Shown here one piece after another: positions 55,426 to 64,000 of a stretch of DNA of 64,000 bases. Both the position numbers and the translations under genes were made by a program. Source of the DNA: Mycolicibacterium litorale (GTDB lineage: Bacteria; Actinomycetota; Actinomycetes; Mycobacteriales; Mycobacteriaceae); contig NZ_AP023287.1 in assembly GCF_014218295.1 (NCBI RefSeq), forward strand, positions 4,650,001-4,714,000, in the 5' to 3' direction. The notes under the pieces are model-generated. The model did no database searches, had not been told where the DNA came from, and saw only the letters and a program-made list of their open reading frames with translations. Within the stretch, counting starts at the first letter, position 1; every line of letters starts with the position of its first letter.

Positions 55426-56961
55426 TCAGGGTCGCCGCAGCGCCGAGGCGTTGTCGTTCTCGACCTTCTCCAGCGGGATCCCGCTGCGGGCGGCCGTCGC
55501 GAGCATGTGTTCGATGACGTTCTTGCCCAGCGCCGATTCACCGGGCAGCTCGATCGGGTAGTTCCCGTCGAAGCAGGCCGAGCAGAGTCGGGAGGCGGGC
55601 TGTTCGGTCGCGGCGATCATGCCCTGCTGCGAGATGTAGCCGAGGGTGTCGGCCCCGATCGCGCGGCGCACGGCCTCGACCATCTGGTCCTCGTCCTCGG
55701 CGCCGTTGGCGATCAATTCCGCCGGGGTGGCGAAGTCGATGCCGTAGAAGCACGGCCAGCGCACCGGCGGGGAGGCGATCCGCACGTGTACCTCCACGGC
55801 GCCGGCCTCCCGCAGCATGCGGATCAGCGCACGCTGGGTGTTGCCGCGCACAATCGAGTCGTCGACGACGATCAGCCGCTTGCCGCGGATGACTTCTTTG
55901 AGGGGATTGAGCTTGAGCCGGATGCCGAGCTGCCGGATGGTCTGCGACGGCTGGATGAACGTCCGGCCGACGTAGGCGTTCTTCATCAGGCCCTGGCCGT
56001 ACGGGATGCCGGAACCCTGCGCGTAGCCGACGGCGGCCGGCGTGCCGGATTCGGGGACGCCGATCACCAGATCGGCCTCGACGGGCATCTCGCTGGCCAG
56101 GCGGCGGCCGATGTCGACGCGGGTGGCGTGCACGGAGCGGCCGGCCAGCGTGCTGTCGGGGCGGGCCAGGTACACGTACTCGAACACGCACCCCTTGGGG
56201 GTGGGGTTGGCGAAGCGGGTGGAGCGCACCCCGTCGGCGTCGATGGCCAGCAGTTCGCCGGGTTCGATGTCGCGCACGAACGAGGCGCCGACGATGTCGA
56301 GTGCGGCGGTCTCGGACGCCACCACCCAGCCCCGGTCGAGGCGGCCCAGCGACAGCGGGCGCACGCCGTACGGGTCGCGGGCGGCGTAGAGGGTGTTCTC
56401 GTCCATGAAGGTCAGGCAGAACGCGCCCCGCACGGTCGGCAGCAGTTCGAGGGCCGCCTGTTCGAGGGTGGCGTCGGCCGCGCCGTGCGCCAGCAGGGCG
56501 CCGAGGATGTCGGAGTCCGTGGTGGCCGCGCCGGGGGTGCGGCCGTTGATCAGGCCGGCCTCGCGTGCGCGGGCGGCCAGTTCGGTGGTGTTGACCAGGT
56601 TTCCGTTGTGGCCCACGGCCACACCGGTGCCCGCGGTGGTGTTGCGGAAGACGGGCTGGGCGTTCTCCCAGGTGGTGGACCCGGTGGTCGAGTAGCGGCA
56701 GTGCCCGATGGCGACGTGTCCGTGCATGGCGGCCAGCGTCGGCTCGTCGAAGACCTGGCTGACCAGCCCGAGGTCCTTGAACACCAGGACCTGTGAGCCG
56801 TCGGCCACTGCGATGCCCGCGGCTTCCTGGCCACGATGCTGCAGTGCGTACAACCCGTAGTAGGTGAGCTTGGCCACATCCTCGCCGGGTGCCCAGACGC
56901 CGAAGACGCCACATTCCTCGCGGGGGTCATTCTCGGGCTCGATGTCGTCGTGTCCGATCAC
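55426..56961 (-). CDS. purF: amidophosphoribosyltransferase
   Basis: First committed step of purine synthesis. 511 residues. The N-terminal glutaminase nucleophile is C17 in REECGVFGVW, exposed after propeptide removal. The PRTase domain has VIVVDDSIVRGNTQR-like text (RLIVVDDSIVRGNT). Cysteines in GCVFEYVY, WPCFYGID and CSAC match the Bacillus-type 4Fe-4S ligands, so it is the iron-sulfur form. GTG 56961 follows GGGAG by 11 bases; TAGACT (57005-57000) is a -10 box. Longer starts add an unrelated tail. Confidence 0.95.
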   Translation of the reverse strand: MIGHDDIEPENDPREECGVFGVWAPGEDVAKLTYYGLYALQHRGQEAAGIAVADGSQVLVFKDLGLVSQVFDEPTLAAMHGHVAIGHCRYSTTGSTTWENAQPVFRNTTAGTGVAVGHNGNLVNTTELAARAREAGLINGRTPGAATTDSDILGALLAHGAADATLEQAALELLPTVRGAFCLTFMDENTLYAARDPYGVRPLSLGRLDRGWVVASETAALDIVGASFVRDIEPGELLAIDADGVRSTRFANPTPKGCVFEYVYLARPDSTLAGRSVHATRVDIGRRLASEMPVEADLVIGVPESGTPAAVGYAQGSGIPYGQGLMKNAYVGRTFIQPSQTIRQLGIRLKLNPLKEVIRGKRLIVVDDSIVRGNTQRALIRMLREAGAVEVHVRIASPPVRWPCFYGIDFATPAELIANGAEDEDQMVEAVRRAIGADTLGYISQQGMIAATEQPASRLCSACFDGNYPIELPGESALGKNVIEHMLATAARSGIPLEKVENDNASALRRP

Positions 56962-57053
56962 GATATGGCTGCTCCCAATGGGCTGTGGGTGACGGCTCCA
57001 GTCTACGGGCCATATACCCACTTATGGGAATCCGCGACGTGTCGTGGGATACG

Positions 57054-57443
57054 TCACGCCGGGGTGACGACGGGCAGCCAGTTGGCCACCTCGGGGGCGC
57101 GGGACCCCGACAGCCGCAGGGCACCACTCGACACCGCGTCGTGAAAGGCCAGCAGCCCGGTGGCCACCAGCAGCCACGTCCGCGGATCGGTCTCCACCAC
57201 GTTGGGCGGGTTGCCCCGGGTGTGGGTGGGCCCGGCGATGCACTGGACGGCGACGAACGGTGGCACCCGCACCTCGACGCTGGCGCCGGGCGCGAGAGCC
57301 GCGACGGTGCGGGCGGTCAGCCGGACGGCTTCGGCGAGGGTGGCGCGGTCCGGCGCCGCGACCGTGTCGTCGCGAAGCCAGTCGACGACGGCGGACACCG
57401 CGGCGCGGGTCTTGGCGGGGTCGGCGGGACGGCGGGCGGGCAC
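57054..57443 (-). CDS. sterol-carrier-family protein (Rv0807 type)
   Basis: 129 residues from the GTG at 57443, the length I recall for Rv0807. Text: PARRPADPAKTRAAVSAVVDWL, then VEVRVPPFVAVQCIAGPTHTRGNPPNVVETD and LLVATGLLAFHDAV. The assignment to the sterol carrier group is from synteny and is weak on motif grounds. It lies between purF and the CPBP gene. Confidence 0.75.
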   Translation of the reverse strand: MPARRPADPAKTRAAVSAVVDWLRDDTVAAPDRATLAEAVRLTARTVAALAPGASVEVRVPPFVAVQCIAGPTHTRGNPPNVVETDPRTWLLVATGLLAFHDAVSSGALRLSGSRAPEVANWLPVVTPA

Positions 57444-57468
57444 GTCGTCCAGTGTCCCAAAGCCGCCG

Positions 57469-58095
57469 TCAGCGGTTTCGCCGCCGCTGCACGGCCAGCG
57501 CGGCGAGCGCACCGGACTCGTTGACCGCCAGATGCGCCAGCATCGGTGCGACGAGGCTGCCGGACCGCTCGGCCAGCAGCGCGAACACCCAGCCCGCCAC
57601 ACCGGTCACCACGACGGTTCCCGCCACCGGCTCGCCGGCGGCGCGGGCGTCGGCGATGTGGGAGAGCCCGAAGGCGACCGCCTGCAGCACCCGTCCCCGG
57701 GTCGGCCCGAACGCCTGTGCACCGAGCTGTCCGAGGGCGCCGCGGTAGGCGACCTCCTCGGCCCACACCGTGCCGAACGGTATCCGCACCAGCAGCCACC
57801 GTGCGGGTGCGTCCGGCAGCTCCCGGGCCGCCATCGCCGATCGGACGGCGGGCACGGCGCCCGCGGTCGCCACCGCCCCGGTCACGACGGCCGCAGCTGA
57901 CGCGCCGGCCCGCACCCCCTGTGTCAGGGCGGGTGGTCGCACGCCCACCCGTGTTCGGGTCGCCGCGGCCAGGACGGCACCGGACACCGCGTGGATGGCA
58001 GCGGCCCGCCGCTCCGGCAGCCGCGGGCTGACCAGACCACTGAGCACCACCAGCCCGGCGGCCAGCGCCATGACCCGGATCTGGTCGCGGCGCAT
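57469..58095 (-). CDS. CPBP-family intramembrane metalloprotease (Rv0804 type)
   Basis: 208 residues with several membrane segments. Catalytic motifs are WAEEVAYRGAL (EExxxR), LSHIAD and HLAVNESG, matching the EEXXXR, FXXXH and HXXXN/D pattern of CPBP glutamic-type proteases. Such enzymes process membrane proteins or prenylated substrates; the target is unknown. ATG 58095 overlaps the hydrolase stop (ATGA). Confidence 0.88.
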   Translation of the reverse strand: MRRDQIRVMALAAGLVVLSGLVSPRLPERRAAAIHAVSGAVLAAATRTRVGVRPPALTQGVRAGASAAAVVTGAVATAGAVPAVRSAMAARELPDAPARWLLVRIPFGTVWAEEVAYRGALGQLGAQAFGPTRGRVLQAVAFGLSHIADARAAGEPVAGTVVVTGVAGWVFALLAERSGSLVAPMLAHLAVNESGALAALAVQRRRNR

Positions 58096-59857
58096 CAGTA
58101 TTCGGAACCGTTGACCTTGGCCGAAGCCCGCAGCGCCGCGCGGATGCGTTCGGTGTCGTCGGCGGTCCAGCCCGGTGGCGGCGCCACCGCGGCCCACCCG
58201 TCGAGCACCGATTCGCCGTAGTTGTGGCCGTGCCCGCCCGGCATCGACGCTGCATTGGTCATATCCGCGCTCACCTGCCAGAACGTCACGATGGGGTACC
58301 AGCGCATCGACGCGGTGCGGTCGTGTCCCGGCGGCTCACTCAACCAGTCGGGCCGGTCGGTGAGCAGGTCCGGTGTCCACCAGACGATCGGGTCGGACGA
58401 ATGCTGCAGGAACAGGACGCGGGTGCCCTGCCAGGGCGCGGCGGTGTCCCGAGCGATGCCCGCCGGATTATTGCCCTGCGAGAACCGCACCGTGCGGCCG
58501 CCGTCGTACCGCGGTTGCACCTCCGGGGTGCCGGGATCGCGCCGTTCGGTGATGGCTGCCCACAGCGGACTGGCATTGGGTGGGCCGACCCACAGCACCG
58601 ACGAGAACCCCTTGTCGGCGATGTCGGGCAGCCAGCTGAAGGCCGCCTGACCCGCCATCGACCCGAGGCTTTCGCCGTACAGCAGCAGCTTCGGCCGCTG
58701 CGCCGGCGGGCGCTGCGCCCATCGCCGCTGGACCGCGTCGATCAGCATGCGGCCCGCCTCCATCGACTTCTGCTGATCGCCGAGGAATGAGATCCAGCTC
58801 GGCAGATACGAATACTGCATCGCGACCATGGCGGTGTCGCCGTTGTACATCAGTTCCACGGCGCGGGCGGCGACGGGGTTGACCCACCCGGTGCCGGTCG
58901 TGGGCACGATGACCAGCACCTCGCGGTCGAACGCCCGGGTGCGTTCCAGTTCGCTGAGTACCACGGCGATGCGCTGTTCGTCGGTTTCGGCGGTCTGCAG
59001 GCCGGCGTAGACGCGGATCGGTTCGCGGGCCGGGCGGCCGTTGACCCGTTCGAGTTCGCCGGCGTCCGGGCCGGTGGCGACGAAGTTGCGCCCCTGGTAG
59101 CCGAGGGTGTCCCACGCCGCGAAAGAGGTTGGGCTGCCGGACCGTTCGGGGGCCGTCGGCTGGCTGACACCCGCGCGGGTGGTGGTGTTCTGGGGCTGGA
59201 AGACGCGACTCGCCCCGGCGAGGAACCCCTGCAGCAGCACACCGTTGATCAGGGTGATGAGCAGGACGACCACGACGGCGGTGCCGATCAGCAGCGCCAT
59301 CTCGTCGCTCAACCGCCAACGTCGGATCAGCCAGCGTGCAAGGGTTTTGATGGTGTCGAGCACCAGGCGGCTGACGGCGACGCAGACCGCGCCGACCAGC
59401 GTGGCGACCACGAGCACCCGCAGGTAGCCGAGCGTATCGGGTCCGGGCAGCCCCATCTCGGCCGACACCTGCCGCTGCCAGGCGGCCGCCGGGATGAGCA
59501 TCAGCACACTGGCCCCGATGGCCAGCGCCACGATGCCGACCTTGCACGCGTACAGCGCGCGTCGTGACATCGCCCGCCACGGTCGGCCGCGTAACACGAA
59601 GCGCGTCAGCATCTTCGACAGGAAGACGCCGATGCCGTAGCCGATCGAGCCGTTCAGGCCGCCGATGAGACCCTGGAACAGCCAGTCGCGCGGCAGCAGT
59701 GACGGGGTCAGCGACAGGCAGAAGAACAGCGCGCCGAACGCCACGCCGGTGACATCCAACCGGACCAGACTCCACGCCCAGCTGAGCGGCAGAGCGCGCC
59801 GCGGGCGCTCGGGGGTGTCGGTGACGACGTCCCCGGTGGTGGTGTCGGTCCTCGAAC

Positions 59858-59861
<4 letters not shown>
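58095..59861 (-). CDS. membrane alpha/beta-hydrolase family protein
   Basis: 588 residues. The N-terminal ~200 residues have about 4-5 membrane segments ([37 protein letters not shown]). The extracellular C-terminal domain is an alpha/beta-hydrolase with nucleophile motif [16 protein letters not shown]. This is the Abhydrolase_9 family, common in actinobacteria. The substrate is unknown. GTG 59861 overlaps the purL stop in GTGA, and its end overlaps the CPBP gene, so purL-hydrolase-CPBP form one unit. Confidence 0.87.
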
Positions 59862-62152
<2,291 letters not shown>

Positions 62153-62161
62153 GCAGACAGT

Positions 62162-63394
62162 CTATTTCCCCGCGCGGGTGGGTTCCCCCTCGCGGGACGA
62201 ACCCTGCCGCGCGGCGTAGGTGTGGGCCGCCGCCGGCGCCCCGACACCGTGCAGGATGACGCTGCCGAGCACGCACACCACCACGACCAGTCCCACGGTG
62301 GTCTCGTCGCGCCCGTCGAGCACGTTGAACGCCAGCAGGCCGAACACGATCGACGTGGTCCCCCGGGGGCCCAGCCCGCCGACGAGCAGCCGTTCCGGCC
62401 GGCTGAACCGGGTGCCGACCATGCCGAGCGCGACCGGACCCACGCGCACAAGGGTCAGCGCGAGCAGGCAGAACACCACCGTGCCGACGGGCACGCCGTT
62501 CTCCAGGATCGCCACCGCCGTCGCCCCGAACGCGAACCACATACCGACCGTCAGCAGGAACCCCACGTCGTCGACCAGTTCGAGATCACGGCGGATGTCG
62601 TCGGACTGCCGCAGGTACTTGAAGACGATGCCGCAGACGAACGCCGACACGAACCCGTTGCCGTCGATGGCCAGGCTCATCCCGAAGGTCAGCAGCGGTG
62701 CCGCCACCAGGACCAGCCGCTTGGACTGGGTGGTCATCCAGCCGCGGTGCTGCGCGGCGTTGGCCGCGATGGCGAGGCCCGCGCCGATCACCAGACCGAT
62801 CACGATGGCCTTGGCGGCCTGGGGCACCGCCGCCTCGAGAGCCTGCAGCGGGGTGTCGGCGCGGGTGTCCTCGTCGGCGAGCACCAGCGCGAAGATGAAC
62901 ACCGGCGACACGATGCCGTCGTTGTAGCCGGCCTCCACGTTGAGCACGTTGCGCACGCGTTCGGGCACCCGCCGGTCCCGCAGGATCGACGACACCGGCG
63001 CGAAGTCGATCGGCACGACGATGCAGGCGATCACCAGCAGCACCGCCCAGGACGAGCCGGGCAGCAGCCACAGGCCGAGAATCAGCGCGGTGACGATGCC
63101 CAGCGGCATCGCGATGAACAGGATCCGCAGCGCGGCCTTCGGTTCGTGGCCGAGCAGTCCGCCCCGGACGTCGGTGGCGTCGACGAACAGCAGGATGGCC
63201 AGGATGATCTCGGCGACGTGTTCGGCGATCTCGGTGTTGAGGGTGTCCGCCACCCGATCGGAGGTCGCGAGGCCGATCAGCACTCCGGCCAGCACGATCA
63301 CCATCGGCGCGGTCAGCCGCCACCGCTCCAGGCGGCCGGCCACCACCGCCCACCCGGCCAGCACGGCCGACACCGCGATGAGAGACAGCAACAC
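62162..63394 (-). CDS. cation:proton antiporter (CPA1-type)
   Basis: 410 residues with about 12 membrane segments. Transport motifs include NVEAGYNDGIVSPVFIFAL (conserved Asp), IVVPIDFAPVSSIL and GGLGPRGTTSIVFGLLAF. It would exchange Na+ or K+ for protons. GTG 63394 is preferred because GGAAAG lies 9 bases upstream and the first membrane helix begins at once; GTG 63436 would add 14 polar residues. It ends 10 bases before purL on the same strand. Confidence 0.85.
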   Translation of the reverse strand: MLLSLIAVSAVLAGWAVVAGRLERWRLTAPMVIVLAGVLIGLATSDRVADTLNTEIAEHVAEIILAILLFVDATDVRGGLLGHEPKAALRILFIAMPLGIVTALILGLWLLPGSSWAVLLVIACIVVPIDFAPVSSILRDRRVPERVRNVLNVEAGYNDGIVSPVFIFALVLADEDTRADTPLQALEAAVPQAAKAIVIGLVIGAGLAIAANAAQHRGWMTTQSKRLVLVAAPLLTFGMSLAIDGNGFVSAFVCGIVFKYLRQSDDIRRDLELVDDVGFLLTVGMWFAFGATAVAILENGVPVGTVVFCLLALTLVRVGPVALGMVGTRFSRPERLLVGGLGPRGTTSIVFGLLAFNVLDGRDETTVGLVVVVCVLGSVILHGVGAPAAAHTYAARQGSSREGEPTRAGK

Positions 63395-63431
63395 GGCGGC
63401 GATCTTTCCAGGAGGACAGGGTTCGCGCCCT

Positions 63432-63501
63432 GACACCTGACAAGGCCCCCTGCCGGTCGACTCCGCTCCCCCTCGGAGTCGGTGGCAGGAGGCCTCGTGT
63501 C
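63432..63501 (-). terminator. long imperfect hairpin after the secreted acidic protein gene
   Basis: Nested paired blocks GACAC/GTGTC, GGCC/GGCC, CCTGCC/GGCAGG and CGACTCCG/CGGAGTCG fold about 70 bases into one long stem. It lies 14 bases past the stop of the minus-strand gene at the right end. Confidence 0.7.
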
Positions 63502-63514
63502 TCGGGCGGGGTGG

Positions 63515-64000
63515 CTAGGCCGCCTCGTCGTTGTCGGCGCCGTTGTCCTGAGCGCCGTCGGTGTTGTCGTTCTGCGAATTCTGCGGCGCCTCGTCGCGCT
63601 TCACCGTGGGCTTCTTCGGCGTGAAGACCTTGGTGAGCGTCTTCTGTGTACCGACGACGGCGTCGTTGATCCGCTTGCCCGCTTCGTTGATCGAGTCCTC
63701 GACCCGTTCGCCGGCCTCGCGCAGGGCCTTGCCGAACTGACCGCCGCGCAGTTGCGGACCGGCAGTGCCGGCGGTGTCGTTGCCGTCTTCTGCAACGACG
63801 ACCGGCTCGGAGTCGTCGACCGGCTGATCGGCAGCGCCGTCGGCGGTGTCGTCCTGGGGTGCCGCCGGAGCTTCGGTCAGAGATGCGTTGCGCTGCGCGG
63901 CATCAGACTCCGCGGTCGCGCTCAGCAGGTTGGCGCCGGTCTCCTCATCTGCATTGAGCGGGTTGGGCACGGTGACCGATCCGGGCAGGTCAGGCAGATC
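63515..64000 (-). CDS. C-terminal part of an acidic, probably secreted protein (5' end outside window)
   Basis: The frame is open to the right edge; 161 residues are visible. It reads VTVPNPLNADEETG then a long Asp/Glu/Ala/Gln-rich region (DDTADGAADQPVDDSEP), an amphipathic helix patch (GKALREAGERVEDSINEAGKRIND), a Lys/Thr-rich TLTKVFTPKKPTVKRD, and an acidic end. No domain recognised. The low-complexity tail resembles the tail of the secreted protein at 16.8-18.1 kb only in composition. Confidence 0.7.
   Translation of the reverse strand, partial: DLPDLPGSVTVPNPLNADEETGANLLSATAESDAAQRNASLTEAPAAPQDDTADGAADQPVDDSEPVVVAEDGNDTAGTAGPQLRGGQFGKALREAGERVEDSINEAGKRINDAVVGTQKTLTKVFTPKKPTVKRDEAPQNSQNDNTDGAQDNGADNDEAA

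Overview
The window is high-GC actinobacterial DNA from a mycobacterium, most likely a rapid grower (Mycolicibacterium type). The gene order follows the Mycobacterium tuberculosis block Rv0875c to Rv0803 almost gene for gene (read in reverse), with extra genes inserted. A complete pstSCAB operon sits between mshD and phoY2, where M. tuberculosis keeps only phoT; this resembles M. smegmatis. Gene assignments come from reading the translations and from remembered family and synteny knowledge; no database search was run.

Layout. 1-7.2 kb: tail of a DUF2771-like protein, a glutathionyl-hydroquinone-reductase-like protein, cspB, a YccF protein, and a molybdenum-cofactor cluster (moaA2-moaD2, moaE2, mog, moaC2) interrupted by rpfA. 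rpfA lies behind a CRP-type site and a ydaO-type (c-di-AMP) riboswitch. 7.2-11.2 kb: an XPB-type helicase and its partner. 11.2-19.2 kb: accessory genes (ethanolamine-type permease, Pro-rich secreted protein, cupin, LLM oxidoreductase, split-barrel protein, acyl-CoA synthetase, large secreted protein, AraC regulator). 19.2-28.4 kb: fadAB beta-oxidation operon, old-yellow-enzyme, dapC-type aminotransferase, another LLM protein and four SRPBCC paralogues.

28.4-36.7 kb: small zinc-finger and acidic proteins, an epimerase, a WS/DGAT acyltransferase, TetR, tRNA-Glu/Asp/Phe plus tRNA-Lys, an MpaB-type oxygenase facing a TetR gene, desA1 and dus. 36.9-45.6 kb: an LCP cell-wall ligase, phoY2, pstB-pstA-pstC-pstS, mshD and glnR, with PHO-box-like repeats before phoY2 and pstS. 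45.8-49.1 kb: lmeA-thiX, then a poly-cysteine leader peptide, a DUF4395 gene, cysA2 and sseC2, followed by a 57-bp tandem repeat. 49.2-64 kb: small secreted and membrane proteins, nitrobindin, pabC-type lyase, ygfZ, DUF3073, then purine genes (purM, purF, purL) with a CPBP protein, a membrane alpha/beta hydrolase, an Rv0807-like protein, an antiporter and the 3' end of a secreted acidic protein.

Regulation is the richest layer. Many genes have a TANNNT -10 box 6-8 bases before an ATG or GTG, the leaderless arrangement typical of mycobacteria. Known-type RNA regulators are visible (c-di-AMP riboswitch, poly-Cys attenuator). Less explained elements are a promoter/terminator-bounded small RNA candidate at 50.7-50.85 kb, a structured leader before the DUF3073 gene, a 16-bp hairpin over the dus start, a 9-bp repeat inside mshD and a pair of related palindromic elements. 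I saw no insertion sequence, prophage, CRISPR array or clear horizontally acquired island.
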